A DNA stretch of 64,000 bases from Mycobacterium attenuatum (GTDB lineage: Bacteria; Actinomycetota; Actinomycetes; Mycobacteriales; Mycobacteriaceae): the NCBI RefSeq assembly GCF_900566085.1, contig NZ_UPHT01000138.1, positions 1 through 64,000 of the forward strand, given 5' to 3'. Under the pieces are notes generated by a model, which worked only from the letters and a program-made list of their open reading frames with translations, searched no databases and had not been told where the DNA came from. This document shows, piece by piece, positions 22,001 through 31,161 of this stretch. Made by a program: the position numbers and the translations under genes. The stretch's first letter is position 1. Every line of letters begins with the position of its first letter.

Positions 22001-24448
22001 GTGAATGCGAATGTTGGCGATGGGTCGCCCGATCGGAACGGGACAGCGGGATTCACCTCGCCTGCAATGGAAATGGGTGACGTCGATCGCCGCTTCGGTG
22101 GGGCCGTACAGGTTGTACAGCTCGGCGTCCAACGTCGCCAGGAAGCGCTCCTGCACGTCATACGGCAGCACCTCGCCGCTGCAGAACACCCGGCGCAACC
22201 CGGAACAGTCGGTCACCCGGGGCTCGGCGAGGAAGGAACGCAACATCGACGGCACGAAATGCACCGTCGTGACGGCCTGATCGACGATGGTGCGAACCAG
22301 GCCCGCGGGGTCCTTGTGCGCTTCCGGTTCGGCGATGACAAGCCGCGCGCCGACGATCAGCGGCCAGAAGATCTCCCAGATCGACGGGTCGAAGGTTATC
22401 GGAGTCTTGTGCAGCACCCGGTCAGCCGGCGTGAGCTGGTAGGCCGCCTGCATCCACAACAGGCGGTTGCGGATCCCGGCGTGGGTATTGAGCGCACCCT
22501 TCGGCGTCCCGGTGGAACCGGAGGTGTGGACGACGTAGGCAAGGCCGACCGACCGGCCGCGGCGGTCGAGCGCCACGAACCCGTTCGATGGCGCGGGCGC
22601 CGACGACAGGTCCAGGCACAGGCGGTGACCGGTGAACCCCCGCAGTTTGTCCGAATGCCGCTGGTGCGTGACGCACACGGGCGCGTCGGGCACGTTGCCG
22701 ATCATGGCCGCGATGCGGCTGACGGGTTGCGCGGGATCGAGCGGCATGAAGGCACCACCGGCCTTCAGTACCCCTAGCAGAGCCACGACCAGCTCCGTTG
22801 ACCGGTCCAGGAGGACCGGAACGATGCCGTCGGCGCCCACTCCGAGGCGCTGCAACTGAGCGGCCAGCGCGTTGGCTCGCCCATCGAGCTCGGCGTAGGT
22901 CATCTCCTGGTTGCCGAACGCGAGGGCGACGGCGTCTGGGGTGCGCCGGGCGGTTTCGGCCACCATGTCGTGCAGGCAGTCGGGGGCGTCGTAGCAGACG
23001 CGGGTGTCGTTCCACGCAGCCTGTTGACGGCGCTTCGACTCGGTGAGGAGCGGCAGCTGCGACAAGCGGCGGGCCGGATCGGTGACGATGCCGTCGAGCA
23101 GCGTGGTGAAGTGCCCGATCATCCGCGCTATTGTCGCGGCGTCGAAAAGGTCCGCGTTGTAGTGCAGATCGCAGCTGAACTTCCCGTCCACATCGGCCAC
23201 CTGAATCATCAGGTCAAACGCCGCACCGCCCTGCCCGACGTGAATCGTGTTCAGTTCAAGCGCTTCCGGATCCGCGGCACCGCCCTGGAACCGGCGGGCC
23301 TGTTCCCACGCAAACGAAACCTGGACGAGCGGTGTGTAGCTCAAGTCGCGGGACGGGCGGAGCCGCTCGACGAGCAACGCAAAGGGGTAATCCTGATGCG
23401 CGAGCGCACCCAGAACCGTTTTCTTGACCCGTCCCAGCAGCGACGAGAAGGCCGGATCACCATGCAAGTCGGTACGCAAGACGACGGTGTTGGCGACGTA
23501 GCCGACCAGACCCTCCATCCCGACCCGATCGCGGCATGCGAATGGTGAGCCGACGAGGAGGTCGTCCTGGCCGGTGTAGCGGTGCAACAGCGTGGCGTAG
23601 GCAGCCAGAAAGGTCATGTACGGTGTCGCGCCGGCACCGCGGGCCACCTCCCTGAGTCCCGACGCCAGGCGGCCGTCAACACTGAAACGTTGCAGCGCAC
23701 TGTGATACGTCGGCGACGCCGATCGCGGCCGGTCGGTAGCCAGACCGAGTTTGGGCAGCTCGCCGGCCAGCTGGTCACGCCAATACTGCCAGAGGCGATC
23801 CCCCTCGGCGCCCGACATCAGCTGCAGCTGCCGATCCGCGTAGCCGACGTAACGCTCCGGGCAAACCGGAGGTACGTCCGAACCACGCTGTGCGGCATAC
23901 AGTTTGCACAGCTCGTCCAGGATGACGTCAATGGACCAGAAATCGGCGGCGATGTGGTGGACGGCCAGCACCAGGACATGCTCGTGCGGTGATTGGCGCA
24001 GCAGCGTCAAACGGAAAACCGGTCCGGTTTGCAGGTCGAACGCGCCATCGGATTCCCGGCGTATCCATTCGTCAATGTCGTGCGGTCCGACGTCCTGTCG
24101 GGCGATGCGCACCGGCCAGTGCGGATGGACCAGTTGCACCGGCTGCCCGTCGCGCACGGCGAAGGTGGTGCGCAGAATCGCATGGCGTTCAACAAGGGCT
24201 TGGGCGGCGCGTTCCAGCGCCGCCACGTCGAGGTCGCCGCTGACCCGACCGGCATAGGTGAGGGTGTAGGCGGGATTGTCGGGCGCGAGTTGATAGAGAA
24301 ACCACAGGGAGCGCTGCCCGTAGGACAGCGGATGCGCCGACGCCGAAGCCGCCGCGCGCTCCATCAGCAGTCGAGACAACAGCGCCCGCTTCTCCTGCGC
24401 GGACAGTCCGGCGATGTCAATCGACGGGTCCCTGGAACTATCTGTCAT
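19076..24448 (-). CDS. NRPS module fused to two KAS III domains (C-A-PCP-KASIII-KASIII)
   Basis: 1790 residues; the ATG at 24448 overlaps the PKS stop (ATGA). Domains: condensation (about 35-460, HHIAADF active motif), adenylation (about 480-980, HTSGSTGTPKG and YRTGDRARY), and a carrier with Ser in LGGSSSHS. A repeat linker (about 1100-1120) leads to a KAS III-like domain (about 1126-1460) with the full triad Cys1244 (NACAG), His1385 (HQTS) and Asn1422 (RGNTAS). A second KAS III-like domain (about 1480-1790) has Ala1589 where the Cys should be; His1719 is kept and the Asn motif reads TGSDAF. Reading the A-domain pocket against GrsA gives D-P-W-H-F-S-L-I-D, very close to the serine code of EntF. 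The module should couple an acyl chain from the upstream PKS to Ser. The KAS III pair could act as a pseudo-heterodimer for a Claisen condensation or chain release. I know of no characterised protein with this order. Confidence 0.92.
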   Translation of the reverse strand: MTDSSRDPSIDIAGLSAQEKRALLSRLLMERAAASASAHPLSYGQRSLWFLYQLAPDNPAYTLTYAGRVSGDLDVAALERAAQALVERHAILRTTFAVRDGQPVQLVHPHWPVRIARQDVGPHDIDEWIRRESDGAFDLQTGPVFRLTLLRQSPHEHVLVLAVHHIAADFWSIDVILDELCKLYAAQRGSDVPPVCPERYVGYADRQLQLMSGAEGDRLWQYWRDQLAGELPKLGLATDRPRSASPTYHSALQRFSVDGRLASGLREVARGAGATPYMTFLAAYATLLHRYTGQDDLLVGSPFACRDRVGMEGLVGYVANTVVLRTDLHGDPAFSSLLGRVKKTVLGALAHQDYPFALLVERLRPSRDLSYTPLVQVSFAWEQARRFQGGAADPEALELNTIHVGQGGAAFDLMIQVADVDGKFSCDLHYNADLFDAATIARMIGHFTTLLDGIVTDPARRLSQLPLLTESKRRQQAAWNDTRVCYDAPDCLHDMVAETARRTPDAVALAFGNQEMTYAELDGRANALAAQLQRLGVGADGIVPVLLDRSTELVVALLGVLKAGGAFMPLDPAQPVSRIAAMIGNVPDAPVCVTHQRHSDKLRGFTGHRLCLDLSSAPAPSNGFVALDRRGRSVGLAYVVHTSGSTGTPKGALNTHAGIRNRLLWMQAAYQLTPADRVLHKTPITFDPSIWEIFWPLIVGARLVIAEPEAHKDPAGLVRTIVDQAVTTVHFVPSMLRSFLAEPRVTDCSGLRRVFCSGEVLPYDVQERFLATLDAELYNLYGPTEAAIDVTHFHCRRGESRCPVPIGRPIANIRIHLLDAHLQPVPVGVPGELFIGGVGVARGYLNQPDATAAAFLTDPFAADPDQLLYRTGDRARYLPDGNIEYLGRRDDQVKIRGVRIEPAEVEVALQRHPGIVENAVVADNDGRGNTRLVAHIVAARGAAPSAAELRRFLLQQLPAAMVPAVFAVTESLPHTSSGKVDRRALQERGELDCRATDFVAPRTPTEQLLAGIWCDVLDLETVGVHDDFFALGGSSSHSLEVAAKANAANLPLRPESVFAFGTIAELAAEYGQAVQGSEDFAARADTEPFGGSGGSGKELAASAPEATEAPEATEAPAAPGTSRRRRNTVIESIGVYLPAGVLSTETVLAGCVNEIGIPLERLTGISSRRVVAPGEFSIDLARNAVADCLARSSYAPEEIELVICCNISRYDQPGKVMFEPSTAARLREQCGLTDAIAFDVSNACAGMFTGVAVADAFLQAGLVERAMVVSGEYTTHVTETAQREIEGPMDPRLACLTIGDAGAAVILERGPNDRAGFHDIDMATLSRYSTLCMAKVSSAAHGGAIMTVDSINLTATVVKRLVPYTAAVMNRHGWRAEHCDHFVIHQTSKASLNDAVVAMNQVFGPGAANSANVINNLTERGNTASTTHFVALSDQIQANRINPGDNVVFGISGTGQTIGTALYTFDDLPARMRRAPDNGRNRTFVSRRRPAELSAAPGVRIESIGTAPAQQHAPRSAVDLAAQAARRCLDRSGLDPAELGLVIYAGVYREDFMAEPAIAALVAHELGANEDIDSPYGPKTFAFDVLNGAVGFLNACQVGVQMIGAGKAEHVMIVAAEIENNSAGSGHPLYGVLETGSALILGRDAGHCGFGRFVFHHHPEYGAALETYLQQRDGKSWLQIDRDPHLAARYLDCIPAAVEELLKLEELDCSQIAAVFPPHLSLAGRAELAARLDIPVSRFVDLPTGSDAFSSCLPYGLECASRNQLVGPGDIGLIVSVGSGIEVGCTTYRF
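21101..21136 (-). repeat. Two perfect 18-bp tandem repeats in the PCP-KASIII linker
   Basis: GGGAGCCTCGGTAGCCTC occurs twice in a row (21101-21118, 21119-21136) and continues imperfectly on both sides. On the coding strand it gives a flexible Glu-Ala-Thr-Glu-Ala-Pro repeat between the carrier domain and the first KAS III domain. It is likely to vary in copy number between strains. Confidence 0.85.
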
Positions 24449-27400
24449 CCTGGTTCTCCCTTGGCGGCTATGAGCTGACGAAGTAGTTCGTCGACGTCGT
24501 CGTCTGAAACCTGCGGCACCTGGGTCAGCAGGTCGATCCACGGTGAGCCGGCCACATCGGCCGTCGCGTCCTCCTTGGGCTGCGCCGCGCTGTCGACTGC
24601 CGCGACCGGGTTGGGGTGATCGGGGCCTGCGCCGCACAGCTGCTCGGTGAGCCAGTCGGTGAGGCCCGCGATGCTGCCGCCGTCGAGCAACTGGACGGCC
24701 GGAACAGCGATGCCCAGGTCATGCTGAATCTGGTTGCGCAGCGTCAGCGCGGTGAGCGAATCGATTCCGAGGCGGTCCAGAGCCGCCTGAGTGTCCAGGC
24801 GCGACGGCGTCAGGCCCAGTTTGCTGGCCGCTAACTCGCACAGGTATGACTCGAGCAGCCGCCGGCGCTGCTGCCGGTCCGCGCGGCGCAGCGTGTCGAT
24901 GAGGCTCGTCTCTCCCACGCTCGTGTCGGCCAGCCCGGCGAACAGTGAAGATGCTTGCGCGGCCGGAAAGGACCGGAACCATTCGCCGGCGTCGAGGCTA
25001 AACACCCCGGTGCGGCCCCGATCGGCGATGAGCAGCTGTTGCATGGCGGCCAGCCCCAGCTCGGGGCGCAGCATCGAGAGCCCCCGATCGGCCAGGAACT
25101 GGGCACGACCCACCTGCGCCCACGGGCCCCAGTTGATGCCAATCGCGGGCAGGCCGTGGGCGCGCCGGTAGGCCACCAGCCCGTCCACCCATGAGTTGGC
25201 GGCCGCGTAGGCCCCCTGCCCGGGTGAACCCAGCATCGACGCAGCCGACGAAAAGCTCAGCCACCAATCCAGATCGAGGTGCGCGGTGGCCGTGTGCAAC
25301 CACCAGTGGCCGGCCACCTTCGGGGCGAATACCCGCTGCGCCGCCGACTCCGACATGTTCGACACGATCTCGTCGGCCAACACCATCGCGCTGTGCACCA
25401 CACCGGCCGGTCGCGCTCCGGCCTGCTCGACCGCCGCCACCAACCGCGCCGCCGTATCGGGTTGGGCGATGTCGCCGGTGATGACCTGCACCCGGATACC
25501 CGCGGCGTTCATCGCTGCGATCGCCGCGCCAACGTCGGCGTTGGGCACCGAACGTCCGTTGAGCACAACGAGACCCGCGCCCTGCGCCACCAGCCAACGC
25601 GCCACGACAAGCCCCAACCCGCCCATGCCGCCCACCACGATGTAGCCACCGTCACGACGGACCAGCGGTTGCGCCGGCGGCTGCGCGAGCGCGGCGATGC
25701 GGCCCGTGCTCGGCATCGAGATGACGACTTTTCCGACATGAGCGTCCGAAGCCATCAGCTCGAAGGCGTCAATGGCGTGATCGAGGCTGAACGCGGTGAC
25801 CGGGAGCATCCGCAGCTGGCCGGCCACCAGTTGGTGCAGAAGCTTCTGCAGCAACTCGCGGTAACGCCGCGGCCGCAGGCGCAGGTTCAAATCCAGGTCG
25901 ACCACCGCAAATGACGCGCTCCTGGCCAACAACGCCAGCCCCAACTGAGCGTCGGCGCAGACGTCGCTTCTGCCCAGGTCCACAAACCGCCCACCCGGCG
26001 CCAGCATCTGCAGGCCGCGTCGAATTGCTTCGCCAGCAAGCGAATTGAGAATGACATCGACACCCTGACCGTCGGTGGCCACACGAATCTCGTCGGCGAA
26101 CTCCCTGCTGCTCGAATCGCCGACATACTCGACATCCAACTGCGCCAACATCTTTCGCTGGACCGCCGAACTGGCGGTGGCATAGATGCGAGCCCCCGTC
26201 GCCTTGGCGATCCAAAGCGCCGCCAACCCGACGTCGCCGGCGGCCGAATGAATCAGTACCCGCTCACCAGCCGACAGCCGCCCCACCTCGCACAACCCGT
26301 GCCATGCCGTCAGATAGGCAATTCCCACCGCGGCGGCTTCGTGATCCGATAGCGCTTCCGGCGCCGGCACGACAAAATCGGCCGACGTCGTGACATGCGA
26401 AGCGACGGTGCCGGGCCCGAACGCGATGACACGCTGCCCAATCCGCACTGAATCCACTGCCGCGCCCAGCCTGGTCACGTATCCCACGCATTCACTGCCC
26501 AGGACCGCCGCGCCGTCGGCCCCCGTGGGATACCCACCCGTCGCCTTGAGCACGTCGCCGGCGCTGACCCCCGCGGCCACCACCCGGATCTCGACCTGAT
26601 CCGCGGCCGGTGGAACATGTCTCATCGCATGTACCGCCAACGCGTCAAGCCGTCCGGGTTGGTCGATCTGCAACCTCACCGCGCCGCCGCTATCGAGATC
26701 GACACGCACCGGACGCCGCTCAACCGGAAATTCACCCTGCGCCGAAACAGCCACCGGCACAAGGCGATGCACATATCGTTGCCCATCGCGCAAAGCCACC
26801 TCGTCATGGCTGCTTTCGGCACACAACTCGTCAACCAGCGCGCCGGCTGACCCGCTGCCCTCGGCCTCGACATCAATAATGGTGGTCGCCAGCTCCGGAT
26901 GCTCAAACGCCAACACCCGAGCGATTCCCCGAAGCGTGCCCTGCGCCAACGTCACCGACTCACCGAAACTTACCTGCTGAGCACCGCGCGTCACGATCCA
27001 CAACCGCGGACCGCTGCCAACATCGCGCTGCGACAAGGTCTTCACCATGCCAGCGACAAATAATGTGCGCGACTGAGCCAACTCCAACTGCTCGCCATCG
27101 GCCAACGCCTCATCTGCCGACCGTGGCGGGCATACCAGAACGACTGCGTGCCACGACTCATGAGTCAGCGCGTCGAGCAGCCCGGCCTGATCCCGTGCCC
27201 TTACCACGCGATACCGCGACGCCCGCCGCGAAAGGCCGGCACATACTGCTTCCCACAGCTCATCCGAGCCGCGGTTGCCGACGCCTTGTTCATCGACCAG
27301 CAACACCGGGCCCGTTTCCGCGGCCGGATGACCCGAATCGATCGGCTCCCAACGCAAGTCGAACGCGTGACTGGCCAGCGCGGTCTCGGCTGCCGCCCGC

Positions 27401-30400
27401 AGCACCGCCATGTCGATCTCATCAATCACCATCAGCGTCTGACCCTGGGCGCCGCTAAGCACCACCCGGCCCACGAACCGATCCGGATCCGGCGTGGGCC
27501 GCAACACTGCGTGCGCGGTAACACCCTCCGTCACATCCCCGTAGACGCGTACTCCGGAAAACCGCGCCGGCACCGCCACCGTTCCCGCGTCCCCGGCACC
27601 GGCGAGCTCGGTGGCCAGCCGCGTCGCACCAAGGGCTTGCACCGCAACATCCAGCATCACCGGATGCGCAAGGAACCGTCGCGCGCCCTGACTGGCCTGC
27701 ACCGGCAACCGCACCTCGGCGCGCGCCGCGCCGCAGCCGAAAACGCGCAGCCCGACGACTCCCTGAAAGGCAGGACCGTGCTGCTGACCTGCACTGCGTA
27801 ACCGTCGATAGAGATCGTCGGCATCCAGCATCCTCACCGATGACTCGTCAACATCGATCGGCTCAGCGGCGGTGGCCGCAAGGCGCTCCAGCGCCGCGCT
27901 GGCATGTAACGTCCAGCCTGAATCAGCACTGCCCGAACGGATTTCCACACTTGGCCCCGATGCGGCACCGCTCAGCCTGGTGACGACAACCGTGCCTTCG
28001 CGAATCGGCATCAGCTGGTGCAGCAGCAACTCGGCAACCGCCCACGGCCTATCGACCTCGGCGCCGAACGCCTCCGTCGCCGCAGCCAGTGCCAACTCGA
28101 CATACGCCGCGCCCGGCAGCACACACGCGCCATCAATACGGTGATGGTCAAGCCATAAGGAGTCGGGACCCAGCGTGCGCTCCCACACCCGAATCCCGGT
28201 CGTGGGATCAGTGACACCAGTGCCCAACAACGGATGACCAGCCACCGCAGCAGCGGCCGTCGGCTTGGCGGAAATCCAGTGCCGACGGTGCCGCCACGGG
28301 GCGGCCGGCAGCACCTGGTGCGGCCCGGGCGGGTGCGGCATGCGTGGTGGGTGATTTGTGGTGGCGGCGTTGAGGTTGGTGTGGAAGCTCAGTGTGTCAT
28401 CAGCGTCGCGCCGCAGTGTGCCGATGCTGTGGTGGTGGGTTGCCGTGCCCAGCGTCTCGGTGATCGCCTGCGTCAGCATCGGGTGGGGGCTGATTTCGAC
28501 GAAGGTCGTGTGGTCTTGCCCGGCAGCGGCAACGGCTTGGCTCAGCCGCACCGGCTGGCGCACATTGGCCACCCAGTAGTCGGCGTCCAACCGTGGTGTG
28601 CCGGTGTCGGTGACGGTGGACAGCAACGGAATCACGGGCAGCTTCGGCGCCAAACCGGCTAGGGACGAACGTAATTCGGCAAGGATCGGATCCATCGACG
28701 CAGTATGCGAGGCTACCTGCATGTTGACCCGGCGGGCGAACCGGTTTTGCTGCTGCACAGCGGTGATCGCCGCAGCCACCTGAGCGGGGGGTCCGGCGAT
28801 CACGGTTTGGCGCGGCGAGAGCAAACCCGCCACGCTGACCCCGGGAAGGGTGTGCAGCAACCTGGCCGCGGCATCAGCGTCGAGCTCCAGCAGGGCCACC
28901 GCGCCCTGGCCGGCCATCCGCGCCATCAACCGCGATCGAATCGCGATTACCCGCAATCCCTCGGCGGGTGTCAACGCCCCGGCGACCACCGCCGCGGAAA
29001 CCTCCCCCATCGAATGGCCAATCACCGCATCCGGTTCGACCCCGTAGACCCGCCACAGCCGCGTCAACGCCAGCTGCAGGCCCACAATCACCGGCTGCAC
29101 CCGCGCGTCGCCGGCCACCGGTTGTCCCTCGGCCAGTACTTGCTGCAGTGAAAAGCCCACCTGTTCAACGAAGCTGGGCTCCAGTTCGGCCACCGCTGCC
29201 GCAAACGCCGGTTCGTCGGTCAGCAGCTGCTGGCCCATTCCCGCCCATTGCGAGCCCTGACCCGAATACACAAACACCGTGCCCGGCCCGCATTCCCCCT
29301 CGTGCGGGCCCACCACTCCAGTCGCCGCCCGTCCGGCTGCCAGCGCCTGCAAGCCGACCAGCGCCTGGGCCCGTTCCCGCGCACATACCGTGGCAACCAA
29401 GGGATGACGCACCCGGTGATGAGCGAGTGTGTGGGCCACTTCTGCCACTTCCACCTCGGCACCCGCACCGGCCATCCATTCCGCTAGAACGCCTGCGGCT
29501 GAGGCGATCCGCTCTGGCGTCTTGCCCGAGACCACCAGCGTGCTCACCGCGGGAACCGGGTCCCCTACGGGGGCAGCCGGTTCAGGAGCTTGCTCCAGCA
29601 CCACATGCGCATTCGTGCCGCCGAACCCAAACGATGACACACCGGCGCGCCGTGCCCGTGCTACTGCGGGCCATTCCTGTTGCTCAGCAACGACTTTAAG
29701 GCGCAGCTGATCGAAAGGAATATGCGGATTGGGGTTCTCGAAGTGCAGGCTCGCCGGGATCTGTCCTCGCTGTACCGCCAGCACCGCCTTGATGAACCCC
29801 GTGATCCCCGCTGCGGCCTCCAAGTGACCCAGATTCGTCTTGACCGCTCCGATGAGCAGCGGCGACGTTGCCGCCCGTCCGCGACCCAATACCTTGCCCA
29901 GCGCGCGCGCCTCGATCGGATCGCCCAGCAAGGTCCCGGTCCCATGGGCCTCGACATAGTCCACCTCGCGTGGCTGTACACCCGCGTTGGCATAAGCCGC
30001 CCGCAGCACCGCCATCTGCGCCGCCGGGTTGGGAGCCATCAGCCCGTTGGACCGGCCATCTTGATTGACCGCCGAACCCCGCACCACCGCCAGCACCCGA
30101 TCGCCGTCGTGCAGGGCATTACTGAGCCGTTTGAGCACCACGACCCCGCAGCCCTCGCCGCGCACAAAGCCGTCGGCAGCAGCGTCGAAGGCATGACACA
30201 GACCGCTCTGGGACAAGACACCGGCTTGATCGAAACCATGGAAAACCGCCGGTGCCAGCAGCAGGTTCACTCCGGCGGCAATCGCCAGGTCGGAGTCACC
30301 CATCCGCAGGCTTTGACATGCCAGATGGATCGCCACCAAGGACGACGAGCAGGCCGTGTCCACCGCGACGGAGGGGCCACGCAAATCCAGGAAATACGAA

Positions 30401-31161
30401 AGCCGATTGGCGATGATGCTCAGCGCGCCGCCGGTGTTGTTCCACGCATCGACCGCGGGCAAATCGGCAGCCGCCAAATACCCGTACTCGCTGCCGCAAG
30501 CCCCGGCGAACACTCCGGTCTGCGAGCGACGCAACGACGTCGCCGGAATCCCGGCATGTTCGAGGGCCTCCCAGGCCACCTCCAGCAATAACCGCTGCTG
30601 GGGGTCCATCTTCGCGGCTTCGCTTGGCGAGATCTCGAAGAACTCGGCATCGAAGCCGTCGATATCGCCCAGGAACGAACCCCACCGGGTTGTCCGGGCG
30701 AGGGTTGCCGATACCTCTGGTGAACCATCGTCGAAGGGCCGCCAGCGTTCGGCAGGGACCTCCCCTATCGCGCAGTGGCCTTCCCAGAGGAACCGCCACA
30801 ATGCCTCGGGTTCAGATATTTCACCCGGAAACCGGCACCCCATGCCGATAACTGCGATCGGTTCGCTGACCCGAGGATGCGCCGAATGTGTCTCTTCGGC
30901 TCCAGAATCGGGTTCCGGCGCGGTGAGAAAAGCTACGAGAGCGTTAATTGTCGGGTGCTGCCAACAGTCCACCGGCGAGACCGCACGACCCAGCAGCTTG
31001 GCCAGTTCTCCTGACATGTTGATGACATCCCGGGAACCCAGCCCGAGGTCCTTCAGCGACAGGTCGGGGTCGATCTCATCGGGGCTGCAATCAATGTTGG
31101 CAACGACGTAACCGATCAACCACTTTCTCAGTTCGACACCATCAGTAAAGGTCGCCGTCAC
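24445..31161 (-). CDS. Type I reducing polyketide synthase, ACP-KS-AT-DH-ER-KR-ACP
   Basis: 2238 residues from a GTG at 31161 overlapping the FAAL stop (GTGA). An N-terminal ACP carries Ser43 (LGLGSRD). The KS has Cys271 (DTACSSSL), EAHGTGTLLGD and KTNLGHLEAAAG. The AT has GQGSQW and Ser717 in GHSMGEV; its specificity motif reads VASH (816-819), the form associated with methylmalonyl-CoA. The DH has His1007 in HRIDGACVLPG. The ER has the nucleotide loop SAAGDVGLAAL (near 1640), the KR has VGGMGGLG and Tyr1985 in GAYAAAN, and the final ACP has Ser2135 (GIDSL). All sites look active. It should take an acyl chain from the adjacent FAAL and extend it, once or iteratively, with fully reduced methyl-branched units. 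The N-terminal ACP is as in PpsA rather than Mas/Pks2. There is no thioesterase; the chain probably passes to the NRPS. Confidence 0.95.
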   Translation of the reverse strand: MTATFTDGVELRKWLIGYVVANIDCSPDEIDPDLSLKDLGLGSRDVINMSGELAKLLGRAVSPVDCWQHPTINALVAFLTAPEPDSGAEETHSAHPRVSEPIAVIGMGCRFPGEISEPEALWRFLWEGHCAIGEVPAERWRPFDDGSPEVSATLARTTRWGSFLGDIDGFDAEFFEISPSEAAKMDPQQRLLLEVAWEALEHAGIPATSLRRSQTGVFAGACGSEYGYLAAADLPAVDAWNNTGGALSIIANRLSYFLDLRGPSVAVDTACSSSLVAIHLACQSLRMGDSDLAIAAGVNLLLAPAVFHGFDQAGVLSQSGLCHAFDAAADGFVRGEGCGVVVLKRLSNALHDGDRVLAVVRGSAVNQDGRSNGLMAPNPAAQMAVLRAAYANAGVQPREVDYVEAHGTGTLLGDPIEARALGKVLGRGRAATSPLLIGAVKTNLGHLEAAAGITGFIKAVLAVQRGQIPASLHFENPNPHIPFDQLRLKVVAEQQEWPAVARARRAGVSSFGFGGTNAHVVLEQAPEPAAPVGDPVPAVSTLVVSGKTPERIASAAGVLAEWMAGAGAEVEVAEVAHTLAHHRVRHPLVATVCARERAQALVGLQALAAGRAATGVVGPHEGECGPGTVFVYSGQGSQWAGMGQQLLTDEPAFAAAVAELEPSFVEQVGFSLQQVLAEGQPVAGDARVQPVIVGLQLALTRLWRVYGVEPDAVIGHSMGEVSAAVVAGALTPAEGLRVIAIRSRLMARMAGQGAVALLELDADAAARLLHTLPGVSVAGLLSPRQTVIAGPPAQVAAAITAVQQQNRFARRVNMQVASHTASMDPILAELRSSLAGLAPKLPVIPLLSTVTDTGTPRLDADYWVANVRQPVRLSQAVAAAGQDHTTFVEISPHPMLTQAITETLGTATHHHSIGTLRRDADDTLSFHTNLNAATTNHPPRMPHPPGPHQVLPAAPWRHRRHWISAKPTAAAAVAGHPLLGTGVTDPTTGIRVWERTLGPDSLWLDHHRIDGACVLPGAAYVELALAAATEAFGAEVDRPWAVAELLLHQLMPIREGTVVVTRLSGAASGPSVEIRSGSADSGWTLHASAALERLAATAAEPIDVDESSVRMLDADDLYRRLRSAGQQHGPAFQGVVGLRVFGCGAARAEVRLPVQASQGARRFLAHPVMLDVAVQALGATRLATELAGAGDAGTVAVPARFSGVRVYGDVTEGVTAHAVLRPTPDPDRFVGRVVLSGAQGQTLMVIDEIDMAVLRAAAETALASHAFDLRWEPIDSGHPAAETGPVLLVDEQGVGNRGSDELWEAVCAGLSRRASRYRVVRARDQAGLLDALTHESWHAVVLVCPPRSADEALADGEQLELAQSRTLFVAGMVKTLSQRDVGSGPRLWIVTRGAQQVSFGESVTLAQGTLRGIARVLAFEHPELATTIIDVEAEGSGSAGALVDELCAESSHDEVALRDGQRYVHRLVPVAVSAQGEFPVERRPVRVDLDSGGAVRLQIDQPGRLDALAVHAMRHVPPAADQVEIRVVAAGVSAGDVLKATGGYPTGADGAAVLGSECVGYVTRLGAAVDSVRIGQRVIAFGPGTVASHVTTSADFVVPAPEALSDHEAAAVGIAYLTAWHGLCEVGRLSAGERVLIHSAAGDVGLAALWIAKATGARIYATASSAVQRKMLAQLDVEYVGDSSSREFADEIRVATDGQGVDVILNSLAGEAIRRGLQMLAPGGRFVDLGRSDVCADAQLGLALLARSASFAVVDLDLNLRLRPRRYRELLQKLLHQLVAGQLRMLPVTAFSLDHAIDAFELMASDAHVGKVVISMPSTGRIAALAQPPAQPLVRRDGGYIVVGGMGGLGLVVARWLVAQGAGLVVLNGRSVPNADVGAAIAAMNAAGIRVQVITGDIAQPDTAARLVAAVEQAGARPAGVVHSAMVLADEIVSNMSESAAQRVFAPKVAGHWWLHTATAHLDLDWWLSFSSAASMLGSPGQGAYAAANSWVDGLVAYRRAHGLPAIGINWGPWAQVGRAQFLADRGLSMLRPELGLAAMQQLLIADRGRTGVFSLDAGEWFRSFPAAQASSLFAGLADTSVGETSLIDTLRRADRQQRRRLLESYLCELAASKLGLTPSRLDTQAALDRLGIDSLTALTLRNQIQHDLGIAVPAVQLLDGGSIAGLTDWLTEQLCGAGPDHPNPVAAVDSAAQPKEDATADVAGSPWIDLLTQVPQVSDDDVDELLRQLIAAKGEPG

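Noticed and set aside
20495..22777. 760-codon open frame on the + strand inside the NRPS-KASIII gene
   Set aside because: It is antisense to well-defined condensation, adenylation and KAS III code and its translation is Arg/Gly/His-rich with no domain; a GC-rich shadow frame.
24446..24637. Longer start for the NRPS-KASIII protein at 24637
   Set aside because: The extra 63 residues are Arg-rich and out of phase over the conserved PKS C-terminus; the ATGA overlap at 24448 gives a natural start at MTDSSRDPS.
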